From NCBI GenBank assembly GCA_947179485.1, contig OX359247.1:65337001-65401000 (forward strand): a stretch of DNA of 64,000 bases, written 5' to 3'. The stretch's first letter is position 1. Each line of letters starts with the position of its first letter. The notes beneath the pieces are model-generated. The model saw nothing but the letters and a program-made list of their open reading frames with translations. It searched no databases and was not told where the DNA came from. The stretch comes from Allacma fusca (lineage: Eukaryota; Arthropoda; Collembola; Symphypleona; Sminthuridae). The translations under genes and the position numbers were made by a program. Shown here in pieces: positions 21,801 to 34,536 of this stretch.

Positions 21801-23086
21801 ATTCCAGTTGAGTTTTGACAAAAACCCCGACATGAAATTACTCACAGTCGCCAATGTCATGTAATCGTTTCGATCAACTGTCCTTTAGAAGTCATCTATC
21901 CGTTCGCAGATTGTTCTATACGGTCTATGACTCTCAATATAAGATCGAAAACTCAGGAAGCAGGAACAACGTCGTATAGCATATATAAGTACAAGTATAA
22001 CACAGGTAGTAACAAGTTACGGCAGTATGATTTCATGGCACTGCACAAATTATTTTTAAGATCGATTACAAGTTATAGTTTGCTTTTGACCCGTAGGTTA
22101 ACAAGATCAAACAGATACTAGCTGACTTTCAGTTTCAGCTCACAATCCTCTTGTTATACAGCCAAATTTCGGCATAGAACAATTCCAGTAACCAACGCTT
22201 TTCATCCCAATCCCAAACAACAGAATCTTGCAAACAGCAATTTTAACAGAGAAAGTTTATAACTTTAATGGCAACAGTTTCTTCCGCACTAGTCGAATTC
22301 AACTCCACTAGACATTTCAATGCACAGTACTTTGCACAAGGTTACTCACCACCATTTTATCGACAATGAAAGCAGAATAGGAATTGATCCAAAAATGAGC
22401 CTTACGACCATTACAAATTATGCTTCCGCCATACTGGCGTCCATACCACGTTGAATTCTACAAATCTATCACCATAACTTGAAGTAAATGCACAATAACA
22501 ATGGTAATAACGTACGGATATGGAGTAGACGTTTAACCATCTTCAAAACCTATCATAAGCAGCAAATACCAATGTCATTGCATCTAAATGAACTTTACAA
22601 CTATCACAACCACATACACATTAGCCCCACAAAACCCACACACGTATTAAATTGAATAAATGTTAAAATAAAATTAGTCATAATTGTCATAACTGCTTGA
22701 CCACCTGTTTGTATACAACTTTTCCGAATAAAAATATTTGTGTTTAAATAGCAACAAGTGTAACATGATAATGATGTGCGAAAACCCCATAATCAATATA
22801 ACGGAGTACAAATGAATATGTTTCGTCTAAAACTTTACCGAGCTTACAAAGGTATTATTTATTGTAATTGTCCGAAAATAAATACCACGAATTGAGAGAT
22901 GACATGTAAAGAACTGAGAGATGAACGCCCATGTAAAACCAATTGATAAAATCATGTATGTAATAGAATCATTGCTGTAAACAAATATGAACAAATGTAT
23001 GAAATGTAAAATGAATGAAATATTGTGAAATTAACATTGAACTTGAATGTAGCATTGCCGAGGTCGACAATGACCCAGAAGAGGAA
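18864..23086 (+). other. 4.2-kb gene-free 3' region of the giant element
   Basis: A+T-rich, with stops in every frame and no ORF above about 85 codons. The base composition changes abruptly from the A/C/G-rich coding part. The 10-mer CCGACATGAA occurs at 18151 (the start of the membrane ORF) and again at 19282 and 21827. Long untranslated tracts here are unusual for LTR elements. It may hold RNA packaging or regulatory structures or decayed genes; I see no evidence for either. Confidence 0.6.
23077..23086 (+). other. Polypurine tract of the giant element
   Basis: AGAAGAGGAA lies immediately before the TG that opens the 3' LTR. That is the expected position and composition of the primer for plus-strand DNA synthesis. 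Confidence 0.75.
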
Positions 23087-23688
23087 TGTTACGTATTAAT
23101 AATAGGAAAGGAATTACCTGAGTCAGAAATGCACGTAGGCAGTTAAACCTGACTCAGGACAAATCAACGGAAATGAAGCAAGAAGTAAACAATAAAGAGT
23201 TAGAATTAAGTAGGTTAAGTAGCGTAAGCATAATTAGGTATAAACAATAAATGTTAGCTGTAAGTTAGAGTTAGAAAAAGAAAGGAGAGTTCTAATTCAG
23301 TCTTCAACCTAACAACATCTCCAGGATTGGAACCCAGGGATTGGCAATGGGTCCATTCCGTCCGGAATGGAACCCGCCACGGACATCAGAAATCCCACGT
23401 AGTGGATTCTCAAGAGAAGACAATTTCCAGAAATGGAAAGGATCCATTACCAAATTTAGTGTTAAATGTCAAGTGTTATAATTATAGTTTATGTCAGTTA
23501 AGGAACATTATTAAAGGCCGAATAAAAGTGAACTACACACAGAAATCAAAGCAAAACAAACCAAGCCTCATTAGTGATTAGCGCCATACCAACATCATGG
23601 ACATTACGAGCAGGGAATGAGGCGCCCGAACCCGGGATACATCAAGTCCCTCTCTTTCTCAGCCGGGGAAGGGAGGGCAGATGTAACA
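23087..23688 (+). repeat. 3' LTR of the giant element (about 602 bp)
   Basis: Starts TGTTAC and ends GTAACA, a perfect 6-bp inverted end, directly after the polypurine tract. Inside are TATAAAC at 23239-23245, AATAAA at 23246-23251 and 23521-23526, a CCATTCC/GGAATGG palindrome at 23353-23370, and a GGCGCCCGAACCCGGGAT segment near 23622 that looks like the complement of a tRNA T-arm and acceptor end. The LTR partner lies outside the window, so the boundaries rest on termini and tract only. The 84-codon ORF inside it is not credible as a gene. Confidence 0.75.
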
Positions 23689-25891
23689 ATATTTTCTGTT
23701 ATCCCCATTTTGCCTCCTGTTTCTGAATTTTTGCTTTTAGCCGGCTGTATTAGATTTGGTTTTTCCTACAGGGAGCTTCAATAGAAATTTTAGAAGACCA
23801 TTTCATTCCAACCAGAATAATGGAGCAGTCTTTAGCTTACCCAAATAGTAACCTATTTATAATTGTAATGCAAATAATAAAAGACCTTAATGCTTAGCAG
23901 TGAATAAAGCAAATCCCTGTGAATGTATTTTAGTTTGGAACTCGGGGTATTAACTTTGACACTGTGTGCTGCCTTCTTTTTTACCTTAATTCCTTAAATT
24001 TTGTACACAAATGTAAAAGTTCGTACTGTACGCACACTTAAAAGGTCGTACACTTCGGTCATGCGCACGCGTTGTAACTGCATGCGAACAAGTTTTGCTT
24101 CAATCTCGCTCGACCACAGTACCTATCAGTATGTATAATAATCATTTTCTTCTTAAGGAAGTTATTCTAAAAACTTGGAACCAAAAAAATGAATTGTTTT
24201 CAATACAGATTATTATGTGAATTAAATTGGAATTTTATACGAGTAAATGGAGGAAGATAAAATGGATTAGGAAACATCGGTAAAGGTGAGAATGGGAAAA
24301 ATTCCAAAGATTCTAATGAAAAACTAGCGATAAAGTGGCTATTGAATAGATCACTAATGGAGTACAGAATTGAAAGCATAAAACGAAACGACACTCTCGC
24401 GAGGAAATTTGTTCTGTTTTAAGCCTTGCACCCTTCAACCTGCATATGTGTATTTCTCATTATAGAGAAATTATATGTAGGAAAAAACAATTAATTATTA
24501 ATTCCGAAATTTCATTATTATATCCATAAATCCATTACGACCGCAAACACTTACTGCCTCAATTGTGAATGGCTGTCGGGAGTTCGGGAGCTGAAAGGAT
24601 TTCAAGGAAGGGAAAGGGTGACATAGAATCATACACGGAACTCTCAGCGTAACATACTCTCGTATATTACGTAGATTATATATATTATATAACTCTTATA
24701 TACACTCTTTATGAAGAGAAATGCTTGTACATACTCATGTTTATTACAAATAATTTCACCCTTGCAACATCATATGACTTCTGATTCCTAATGTATTTTT
24801 TTGATTGAACGTACGAAGTTTGCTCACTATAAGGGATCTTGCTATAAGATCATTGTCCTTATGCTGACAACACACTATATTTAAATACATCTTTTCCTAC
24901 AATGTAATTTTGATTTTGTGAGATCGTACTTGTGAGAGTATTTTTTTGTTTTGTTTGGGAGAGCTGTCTTATCGAGAGTGCACGGTACGAGGGGTATTTC
25001 CATGTTCTAAGGGAACAGAGATACATACTCTGTCCATTCTCTTATGGAAGTTCTGGGTGGACGGGAGCATGAAACCGTTAGTGGATGCATTTGCCCTCAT
25101 AATTAATGGACTGGAGCGGACAGCTTCCCCCAAAAATCTTTGTCCTCTCCACGATTATACGAAAAGGACTGAAAACAAAATGGAAATTACGTTCTTCCGG
25201 AAATATTTCCCCTACAGAGATCTTGACAGGAGTCAAATTGGAAAATCCAAAGGATTTTGTTCTACCAAGTTTAACTTTATAAAGTCAGGGTGTATTTAAT
25301 GCAGAAGTATTTTCTGCGTAATGTTGGCCAATGCAGAGGAAAGTTCCTGGAGTAAAAATATGTGATTTTGACAAGGGGAGATTACAGGGTATCCGTAGAG
25401 GCATAAGTATACATATAAATAAAGTATACATAATTGTGGGATAACATTTGCATAATCCCCGATCCACAGCTGGGAATTATTCCAATCAAATGTCATGGGC
25501 CAGATGAGGAGAGTTGGACAGACGAGCCCATGTACATCCAAATTTACTCATATTGTACGTTATATTCTTGTAGTCAATGCTCGTGTATTCACTGGAATAT
25601 GCGGTTTGGGCTCGGGTATTAGGGTACGCTGTAGATTTATGTATATAATAATAACAAGGATATGTATCCAATGCTAATTCTTCTTCAGAAGAGAATTTCA
25701 TTATAAGATTCAACATGTGCTACTTTTGGAGGTGTAGTCTTAAATTTAAACTATAGAAAGTGCAAACTGTACAAACTTATTCATATGATGTCTTCTATAC
25801 GTATTGAAAGTTACTTCTCCAATAAGTTAATTACATAATTATTATGTATGCCCTATCACGAACTTGGAATTATTATTCATCCGTGTTTGAG
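23689..25891. other. AT-rich flank, no gene seen
   Basis: Nothing coding is recognised; the 117-codon ORF at 24946-25299 has no domain signal. A short CACTATAAGGGATCTTGCTATAAG stretch near 24828 resembles pogo/Tigger terminal sequence but has no partner. Confidence 0.5.
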
Positions 25892-27029
25892 CAGTGTTCG
25901 GGTCAAATAATTTAACTTGACAAGAACTTGACCTCGAACATCAATACTAGGAAATTTCATGTGCATGGGATTTTGTAATTTCAGTCGAAGAGAATACGAG
26001 ACGATTTCTTAAGTTCGAGTTCTCAAAGAGAAAAGATGGAAAACCGAACTTGATCTATTAAATTCAACGAGCTTAACGCTGGTGCCTCAAGTTAGGCTTA
26101 ATTTGAATATAGGTAATTATGTAATTATAATTTACGTATGCATGTATATATTAAAACTTTAGTCGATCTTGAACTTGTGTTGAACTTTGACAAAACCTCG
26201 AATTATTTGCAAGACGTATAGGTGAACCGATCTTGAACTTGGACTAGTGTTTCTGAACGGTCCAAAAACATGGACTCGACCCGACTCGTTTTCCCGAACC
26301 GAAAAAAATCCCTTTTCTGTTCCCGAAACCGGAACCGATATGTTCGAGTCCGGGACATTTTTGCCTTCCCGGAATCGATCCGGAAAATAAAATCGGTTCC
26401 CGGACCAGTTCCGGTTCCTTCCCGAACCGGCAGAAAATGCATAGGATTCATTTTCATCGAAGTCAAAATTGTGTCGCGTTTTCAAATGATAGTTGACAAA
26501 TGCTTGACAAATGCATGTTTCGCGTTTTCATCCAAAAAGGCAGCTTTACCAAACCCTTCCCGAAAACTTTCGGTTTTGATTTTTGTACCCAAAACCGGAC
26601 CGAATGTAACGGTTCTTTAAACCGTTGACCCGAAACCGGACCGAAATTTAACGGTTCTTTAAATCGTTGACCCGAAACCGTACCGGAACCAAAACCGAAC
26701 CGGAACCTCGGGAATTCCCGATACCGAACAGAAACACTAACTTGGACCAAAATGTAACTTAAACCAAACTTGAACAAAATTGACATTAAACTCATTTAGA
26801 ACATTGAAATTAAACTTCATGTTTAACTTGACTTGAAATGTATTTTGAATGAACAAAATGCGTTAAATACGAACTTCAAAACATTATAGTTCACCAATAC
26901 ATGGTGATGAAATAAATAAATTCAAGTTTCAAACTTAACTTGGCCCTGACCATTTTGAAGTGTGAATAAAATTTACGTAACCTGACTATTGATGGATTTG
27001 CAGAATAGTTGAGCTTGAACGCAGCACTG
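25892..27029. mobile_element. Degenerate hAT-like element rich in GAACTTG motifs (outer)
   Basis: The left end CAGTGTTCGGGTCAA and the complement of the right end, CAGTGCTGCGTTCAA, look like one imperfect terminal inverted repeat. Both subterminal parts are full of GAACTTG/CAAGTT motifs. The 8-bp flanks do not match, so the ends are old or wrong. A better-defined element (26245-26739) is nested inside. A similar CTTGACTTGAGCGCAGCTCTGG end occurs near 30835. Confidence 0.35.
26245..26739. mobile_element. hAT-type non-autonomous element with GAACCGG arrays (495 bp)
   Basis: Ends TAGTGTTTCTGAACGG and (complement of right end) TAGTGTTTCTGTTCGG form the terminal inverted repeat. The exact 8-bp duplication ACTTGGAC flanks it (26237-26244, 26740-26747). 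The interior is packed with GAACCGG/CCGGTTC motifs and two copies of a ~42-bp unit containing ACGGTTCTTTAAA near 26606 and 26648. No transposase. ORFs of up to 116 codons are by-products of the repeats. Confidence 0.85.
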
Positions 27030-27415
27030 TATAAAAAGCTGTGTTAAAGTTTTACAGAAACAGAGATGATTTCCAGGAATAGTAATTCCTACGTCAGATT
27101 AACATTATCTTTCGATCAGCCCCACATGTAAAAATCTGGTTACAGGGCTTAGCAAATATTGAACTATGACGGTAAATGAGGACTGCGAAAATGAATAATG
27201 AAAGTATCTTATTGAGATCAGGGGGTAAAAATCCATATGTCAAGAGACATACGAACGTTTTCAGCTCGACAGAACGTACATTATTAGCAGATCTGCCTTT
27301 CGTTAGGTTTCTCCTGCCATTGTGGGTATCAAATATGCGGAAAAATAAATGTTTCCTACTGGTTTGCCAGGCTTTAATTATCAACGTGAAATGCTCACCT
27401 CCCGATAATATTCCT

Positions 27416-30400
27416 ATGGGGGACACTGAAGGCATAAATTCAAAGGCGGAGTTTCAGGGCCTTCAGGATTTTACTAAGCAGGTAATTTATTTTAAACATT
27501 TTGAGTATCTATTACCTTATAGCTAATTATATGGACGATCCCAGTCATAATGACTCGAGTCTAATTTATATGAAATTATCGCAGTAAATAGATTATTCAG
27601 TTAATTTTTCAATGAAATGCACAAGGTTACTTTTATTTTTGATCTTATTAAAGCTTGAAAAAAATCTGAAAGAATTGGACGACGAGCATACAAACTTGAT
27701 TTCAAATATCGAGGCTAAATTGGCCCATCTGGAGAACAAGGTAATTAAAAACAGTTGTATGAACATAGGTAGCAATTTATTATGTATATGAACGTACACA
27801 CGTGTTCCGTATGCTGACTGTACTACATCGTTGACGGAAAAGTAAAAATAATTAGTCGTAATTGCACAAAATCGCTTTGTACATACGTAATCGAACATAA
27901 AATAATACTTACCCTGTACCGTGTCCGATAGGGTTCGGCCTGAGATTTTGTTCGTGTGCGCATTCAGTTCAAGTTCAGCAACTAAAACTTAAATCACGAA
28001 GTTCGTGTATCTCCTGATCTTCAAAAATTTTAAATTCTTATGAGTTTTTACACGGGAAATGTTACGTCAAGCTTGGTAATGGTAACGGTAATGGCTTTAT
28101 TGTCGAATCAACTCACAATCAATGCAAGCACTGATTTCCAGTGACAGACATTGGACATCACTTCAAGCAGTTCACGGGTTCTGTCTCATTGTATTTATTA
28201 ATTGCAAATCTATGTATGTAATTATGTACGTTGCCGAGTATCAAAATTCTTATGGATTGAAGATGAGAATTTTAAGTAGATTTCCCAGATGTTTGGACCT
28301 GAAATTAGGACATTTTACTCGGTTCAATATTAAAATAATTTTTTCCAAGGAAATTTAAAGTTATATACACAGAGGTAGAGTAGGAGGAAAGTATGAGGTA
28401 ATTTCTTGTTCAGGTTATATCATATAATTTTGTCCCCCTAACCCATAGGAAGAACTATGTTGTTAAATATGAGATTCCCCGATTTTGAATCACATTCTTT
28501 TTGGTTTTTCAAAATTGGTTTAATTGACCTAGATTAAGAATAAATTCTTGGCCACAATCATCAAGAACGTGAAGTAAAGTTAAGATTTCTTCAGGATTTT
28601 AAACTGTTATATTGTTAACTCAGGAGCTGAGTAATAGCTCATTCCTAAGGTAACAAATCTCAACAATCCTAGACGTGTGAGGCAAGATTGAAACGTAGAA
28701 AAATATGTATTTTTATTGCAACTCTTTAAATTAGTAATTCCTTAACTTGACCTCGCATTTCTCGTGGCCGCACGTTTGGATTCGGGAAGGTGATTTTAGG
28801 CTCAAATAAATGCCCATATAATTTGTTTAAAAAAACAGCAGTCTAAAACATTCATGTATAAAATTGGGTTCAGTGGAAGTCTTTCTTTGAATGAATAATA
28901 ATAAAACTAGTTAATGACTGATTTAAAACCATACAAAATAATTGACATTTTGATTTATATTAAAATATTTTTTACAAATGTTATGAGGCTGGATTTCCTC
29001 AACCTTGCTTTCTGTTCTTAAGGATCATGCTCATAGTTGTCAACTTTGGGACCTTATATATCTGAAAATTTCCTACAAAGTAGTGTCAAGTAGCATTTGA
29101 GAAAAAACACCCTGTATACTAAGAGTAAATCTGTGAGTCGGGTGGAGATCATTTTGTTTTCAATGATCGTGTAGCAAAGAGTAACTATAAGTTTCACAGG
29201 TAATATTTGTTAACAGGTTTTAATGTTATTTGTTAAAAAAAATTTCTTACGATTGTGTGTAAGGAAACTACTTGCCCTCATATTATTGTGTCGTTAATAC
29301 GACGAGTAGAGCTATTACTCATTAGTAATCAGGGATGGGAATGGATTATTAATCCGGGATTAAATTAATCCCGGATTACAAAATTTATAAAAAATAATTA
29401 ATCCCAATCCCAATCCAAGTGCTGCGGAAACTTGCATATAATCCTTAATCCTCAATCCCGGTTCAAGGCTTTCATTTTAATCTATTAGTTTAATCCAATT
29501 ATTTACATGGTGACGAATTAATCCCCAATCCGAATCCAAAACTTGGTGAATTATTTGGTCAATCCTAATCCCAAAATCCACTGCTGTCAGTAGTGTGGAT
29601 TGGATTATATCTCCTGCTGTCATTGCTACATTTTGTTCACGTTTTTCAACATCTAGCGGTTTCATAATGAACATGTAGCTTGTGTTTGTTGACATGTTCC
29701 AATTCCAAGGCTAACGATTTCAAACAGGAATTATGCCGTTACAGTTTGTAGAAATATAAATCTGAGAAAAGAACGTGGGAGCGTAGTAGGAGCTTTAAGC
29801 TTTTGTGTATTAATTATGGAGTAACAAATTTTCTTTAAGTTTGTCTCAAATATGTGCTTATTTGGATTACTAGTATTTCAGCTGTTTAATATAATAATTT
29901 AAATGTGTATCATAAATGTGTAGGTTGGAATTGCGATTTGGCCTATATCTTTCTATTTTAAGCAGACTATTCCTGGTTCCACTCCATCCACAATAATTTA
30001 CTGCGTACTAATGTCTTTGAATAAATAGGACCAACCTTGTAATTTGAACCAACTATTAGGATATTTGCGTCATCGCATTATCCCAATATGAATTACCGAA
30101 TATATGGTGGCCAATAGCGCAAACGATCCAAGTATGTATTAAGAAATGTTGGCCCGTAAACCTCATTTATATAAGATTTAAATTGGTCTATGTGCTAATA
30201 CATTAGAGATTTTTCGATTGTGTTCATCAATCCTTAATATCTGCATCTTTATTGGAAATCCAATGAAAATTGTATTCATCAAACCTCTAATCGAATCCAA
30301 ACGTTTGGGACTTTCACTCAATCCCTTAATCCAATCCAAGTGATCGGAATTTTTTCCCTCAATCCCTTAATCCAATCCAGGTGATGAGAGATTTTTGCTT

Positions 30401-31294
30401 TAATCCGTTAATCCAATCCAGGTGATCGGAAGTTTTTGCTTTAATCCGTTAATCCAATCCAAGTGATCGGAATTTTTTGCTTTAATCCGTTAATCCAATC
30501 CAAGGGATCGAAAGTTTTCAATTTAATCCGTTAATCCAATCCAAGGGATCGAAAGTTTTCAATTTAATCCGTTAATCCAATCCTACAGGTAGTCTGTGTA
30601 AGTTTCCCATCCCTGTTAGTAATAGTGAGGCATGTTCAGCTCATCCGGTAGTTCTGAGAAAGTATGCAAGGCAAGTTATGTGCCTAACTTGAACGTCAAA
30701 TTGTTATGAAGATCTATAAATGAACTTGAAAATTGTGTACTTGAATACTTGATTCAACAAGTGCAAGTGAGGATACTTTGTTTTGACAATTTTGCTAGTT
30801 GAATTCAAGTTTAAGTCAAGTTGTATAAAACACCTTGACTTGAGCGCAGCTCTGGAGAGGTGCTCTTGCAAATGGTCAAAATTTAGTAAGATGATAAACT
30901 GAGACTGGATTAAAGGGTGTCTTAGACTGACAGAGTACATTATTGTGTTAAACACTTACAGGTTGGTGCATTAGAAGAAAGATATGGAAGAGAGGGAAGT
31001 AAGGTGGCAGAGAATGGATTGGATGGGTCACCGGAAGTGTCGGAAGATGTTCACATGAAAATATCCAGACTTCATCAAGAGGTCATACATTTATTCATTT
31101 GTATTCATATTTATTACATTAATTATTATTGTTTGGTACGAATCTAAAGTTGTTCTTGAAGTGTTTATAAAAAATAATTCCATATATTTCAGCATTTGGA
31201 GCAGCTGGAGACCATACGTCAGAAAAATGATCATCTCACCAATACAGTTGCCAGTCTCCATAGTAATGTAATACCTTTGTCTTATTTTTGTTAG
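27416..31294 (+). CDS. Spliced host gene encoding a short coiled-coil protein (exons at 27416, 27654, 30962, 31193)
   Basis: Four exons, all in phase 0, join cleanly: 27416-27481 (ATG, 22 codons, donor GTAATT), 27654-27740 (29 codons, acceptor AAAG, donor GTAATT), 30962-31081 (40 codons, acceptor TTACAG, donor GTCATA) and 31193 onward (25 codons, acceptor TTTCAG). The last exon either ends at 31267 before GTAATA, with the gene continuing, or runs on to the TAG at 31292-31294. The predicted protein is acidic and helical (LEKNLKELDDEHTN, LHQEHLEQLETIRQKND), a probable coiled coil of about 120 residues if the stop is used. The 3.2-kb third-exon intron carries a hAT-type element (29330-30615). 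The family is not recognised. The start is the first ATG in the first good exon and could be further upstream. Confidence 0.55.
29330..30615. mobile_element. hAT-type element with TTAATCC arrays (1286 bp), intronic
   Basis: Terminal inverted repeat CAGGGATGGGAA...TTCCCATCCCTG, flanked by the exact 8-bp duplication TTAGTAAT (29322-29329, 30616-30623). Both subterminal parts are full of TTAATCC/GGATTAA motifs, arranged on the right as a 41-bp tandem array. The interior has no convincing transposase; the 72-codon minus ORF at 29477-29695 is not recognised. It sits in an intron of the coiled-coil host gene. Confidence 0.9.
30323..30590. repeat. 41-bp tandem repeat, about 6.5 copies
   Basis: Units begin CC(C/G)TTAATCCAATCC at 30323, 30364, 30405, 30446 and so on. 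The two units nearest the right end are virtually identical, while the leftmost units differ at several bases. It is the subterminal array of the hAT-type element. Confidence 0.9.
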
Positions 31295-31470
31295 TTAACC
31301 TATTTGAAAACTGAATAGGATCTCATAGCCCCACAATTATGCTTTTTATTATTGTTTTCTTTTCCGTTCCGACTACTTGTAGTAAGGCAATCTCTACTCT
31401 ATCGAATATTTATAATTATAGGATTAAAATAAATGATTTATCCCCAGCTCAGAATCGAAGAATATTATAT

Positions 31471-31570
31471 ATAGCACTGCACAGCCAGCTATTGCTGGCT
31501 CAGAATTGAAAATGTAAATAGGGAAAACAGTAAATAGTTGCTTTCAAAATAGCTAGCTGGGCAGTGCTAT
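31471..31570. mobile_element. 100-bp MITE, copy 1 (ATAGCACTGC ends)
   Basis: Perfect 10-bp terminal inverted repeat ATAGCACTGC/GCAGTGCTAT, extended imperfectly through CAGC...AGCTATTG. A second copy of exactly the same length is at 32903-33002. If the outer TA is counted as target site, it fits a Tc1/mariner-type MITE. Both copies are followed by a similar AGCGCGCG-containing stretch, so they may be part of a longer repeat. Confidence 0.65.
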
Positions 31571-31634
31571 GAATCTAAAGCGCGCGTAAATTTGAATCTC
31601 AAATCCGTATTACACCAAGACGAAGACGGCCCAC

Positions 31635-32870
31635 CACTGATCGGCAAAATTTTTGAACTCGATCTCGCACTCAAGAGTGCTAGGAGTCTCTAAACGGAAC
31701 TCAGAACTCTTTCAGGAACTCAAATTCTGAATCAAACAAGAGCTTGCACTCGCACTCATGAGAGACCATGATGAAATCTTGCACTCAAACTCGCACTCAG
31801 GAACTCTCAGTAACAAATTAAAATTAGCGCCATTTCAAGGAATCCGCCAAAGAATAACGCTGAAGCCGTCCACTGTACTGACGATAGCTCACATTTAGCG
31901 GAAACGAAATCATCAAAACGCTAAATGCAGGCAAAATGTACTGAATTTGTAAGTGTAGTTGGGGGCAACATGCATTCCGTTATGGAATATATGAGTTCCA
32001 AATACTGCCCTCACACTCTCGCTCAATTACTGTAACCTATTTTTATGGCACTCGGCCCATACCTCGGCGAGCTCATGAGTTCTGAGTTCCGAACTCGAAC
32101 TCAGCTCACATTCGAGTTCCATAAAATCTGGTTTTGAGTGCGAGTTCGGAGCTGTTTTAAAAGCCGCCGCGACTTGAGGTTGAGAGCCAATAATTTCTGG
32201 CAGAACTCAAATGAATGAGTGCGAGTTCGAAATGTGGACCTCACCAACACCAACCTCCTAATTCCATCTATGCTTAAATATTTATATTGTGGAATAACGA
32301 TTGCTGTGCATACCTGTGTATTGGTTCTTATCGAATTTGGTCAATGAAGCCTGTGCAAAATAATGGTTTAAGCGCTTAAAATAAAATTAAAAAAACTGAA
32401 AGCACTAATGTTCGTTTGATTTTTGTAGACACATAAAGTATAATATTTTACTTCCGTTCTTATTATTATTTCTAAGAGTTGAAATAAAAAAAATACGTGG
32501 TAAAAAAACGTTTTTAATTGAATTGATGTATTTAAATGGCAGTATACTTGCTTTACGAAACTGGAAATTGAGGCTTAGGTGAGTTCGAGGCTGAGTTCCA
32601 ACGGGTAATAAACGAGCCTCCGAGTTCGAGTTCGAGGCAAAGAATTACTTAGAGTTCAGTGCCTCAGTGAGTTCGAGGCTTAGAGACCTTGCACACGTTT
32701 AACTGAGTGCGAGTTCGAGTTCGAAATTTTTGCCGAGGTATGACTCGGCCTCACAAACTGAGTTCTGCTCAGAATGCCGAGGGTCTCACACTCGGCACTC
32801 AAATTTTGAGTTCTGAGTGCGAGTTGAGTGCGAGTTTTGCTCTCAAAACTCGTGAGTGCGCCGATCAGTG
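31635..32870. mobile_element. hAT-type element with ACTCGCACTCA arrays (1236 bp)
   Basis: Terminal inverted repeat CACTGATCGGC on both ends and exact 8-bp duplication CGGCCCAC (31627-31634, 32871-32878). The left third is rich in ACTCGCACTCA and the right third in its complement GAGTGCGAGTTC, so the two halves could fold back on each other. No transposase seen. The small overlapping ORFs on both strands at 32680-32943 are repeat by-products. Confidence 0.9.
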
Positions 32871-32902
32871 CGGCCCACTCTTTCAACTTAGTAGAGAGGA
32901 TC

Positions 32903-33002
32903 ATAGCACTGCACAGCCAACTATTGTTGGGTAAGGAAGGCAAATGTAAGTTTGCGATGACAGTAATTTAGTTACATGCAATAGCTAGCTGCTCAGTGCT
33001 AT
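32903..33002. mobile_element. 100-bp MITE, copy 2 (ATAGCACTGC ends)
   Basis: Same length and termini as the copy at 31471-31570, with one mismatch in the right terminal repeat and a diverged centre. It lies 24 bp beyond the right target duplication of the 1236-bp hAT-type element. Confidence 0.6.
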
Positions 33003-33474
33003 GGTCGTCGATACAGCTAGAGCGCGCGAATATTTGATTCTTACCATCACGGTCACTTTCACTATCCACCATGGATGGACATTTTTAATCCCTCGCCCTC
33101 ACCTCACGAGGTATGTAAAAAAATCGTGTCGCACTCGCTCTCACCCGTAACCCTCACGACACCTTGCGCTGGAACTCGCACTCAGACTCGTGAGGGCCTA
33201 CTCTAAATCATAAGGACTGTCCCTCGGCCTCATGAGTCCATAAGTACAGCATAACTACCAGTGCATTGCAATCTAGCTATCACGTTAAGACCTTCAAACA
33301 TTCAATTAATTCTTCAGACCTTTAGCTAATAATCCTGAACTTTAGTTAATTCTTAAGATCTTGAGCTAATTCTTCAGACTCGTTTATGGCAAAAAGGCAC
33401 AACAAAGAGGAAATGCGAGAATTATTCGCGGGATTTAATACTGCTGTTCGAACTTCATGAGGACTAGTTTTTAG

Positions 33475-33851
33475 AAAGTGAAACTTTCTTATGCACGAGT
33501 GTATTCCGTCCGTCCGTCCGTCCGTCACTACAAAATCTTGTGGTAGCCATATCTTTACAACGGATTGACGTACGGACATGTGACCTTTACCAAAATATCG
33601 ACCATACAATCTAGTTGTGCCTTTTGATAAATTCAGTGACCTGGGGTCAAACGTTTGACATCAAAAAATTATTTTCTGGATACTATTATCAAAAAATTCT
33701 TGCATTTGCTATATATTTCCACCGGATTGACATACTACCTTTAACGATAACAATCCAAATCTATTTTCCTGCCTTACTATAAATCTTATTATACAAGTTT
33801 CACTTTCCTGCACATGCAAACGAAGTTTGCTCAAATCAGTGCAGTGCACGG
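33475..33851. mobile_element. 377-bp insertion inside the hAT-type element
   Basis: Absent from the sister copy, where the site reads ACTACCTTTTAGTACTC. Here it is flanked by GTTTTTAG (33467-33474) and ATTTTTAG (33852-33859), a probable 8-bp duplication with one change. It starts AAAGTGAAACTTTC, contains a (CCGT)n microsatellite at about 33508, and ends near AGTGCAGTGCACGG. No clear inverted ends, so its class is unknown. Confidence 0.55.
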
Positions 33852-33871
33852 ATTTTTAGTACTCACCCTCG

Positions 33872-34536
33872 GGAGTTAGGATATATTCCCTCCGACACAA
33901 TCCCTCCGGTTATATTCCCTCCGGATATATTCCCTCCGACCACAACCCCTCCCTGTTTGGAAATAATCCCTCGCACAAATATTTGCCACTCATACATATA
34001 TGCAGAAGTGTTCGTCACTATGCCAGCAAAGCAAACGCAATGCGGATCGTATGGTGACTCGGCTCAACAAATAACTTATGCGCCAGTTGGCATAGTAACA
34101 ATTTGTTGACGAAAACTCGCGTCCAGAACTCATCAAAGAAGATGATTTTTTACGGAAATGTTATTAACAAATGCGAAACCATGCGTTACAGCAACTTGAT
34201 TTGTCTGGTCATTAGTTTAGTCATTGGTTGGTGCAATCAGTTCAATCTTCATTATTTCATTCAAGAGTAATTATGTAGCTATACTTGTAGATATTGTGAG
34301 GCCTGGGATTTAACTTGATGTAGCTTCTTTTTAAAAAGGAATTTGCACAATTCCAACTGTACTAAATTATTTGAGGATTGTTAAATTTGGTTGCCATAGT
34401 GAGCGTAAATTTATCGGGTGTTTATACAAACAGTCCGAGGGAATATCTCCTCTCAAGGAGGGAATATGTTCAGAGGGAATGTGTTCGAGGGAATATAACC
34501 CGAGGGATTGTGTCGGAGGGAATATATCCGAACACG
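33872..34536. mobile_element. 665-bp MITE with long inverted ends of ATTCCCTCC units
   Basis: Inserted with an exact 8-bp duplication CACCCTCG (33864-33871, 34537-34544), confirmed by the empty site in the sister copy near 49938. The left end and the complement of the right end share GGATATATTCCCTCCGACAC and beyond, about 90 bp in all, built of repeated ATATTCCCTC(C/G) units. Interior AT-rich, no ORF. The 8-bp duplication points to hAT-type transposition, though the termini are not the usual CA-GTG. Confidence 0.85.

Larger units (their letters stand above)
1..23688 (+). mobile_element. Giant Ty3/Gypsy-type LTR retrotransposon, 5' end outside window
   Basis: Seen: one + strand series of gag, protease, reverse transcriptase, RNase H and integrase reading frames, then extra ORFs to 18863, then a gene-free stretch, a purine tract and a TG...CA terminal repeat ending at 23688. 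The order protease-RT-RNase H-integrase and the GPY/F-like module after the integrase core place it in Ty3/Gypsy. At least 23.7 kb are present even without the 5' LTR, against roughly 5-8 kb for usual members of the group. Pol is broken at about 4331 and 4855, so this copy cannot make a complete polymerase. The 5' LTR, primer-binding site and target duplication cannot be examined here. That all ORFs belong to one element is inferred from continuous orientation, tight ORF spacing, similar A-rich composition and a single terminal LTR. Confidence 0.85.
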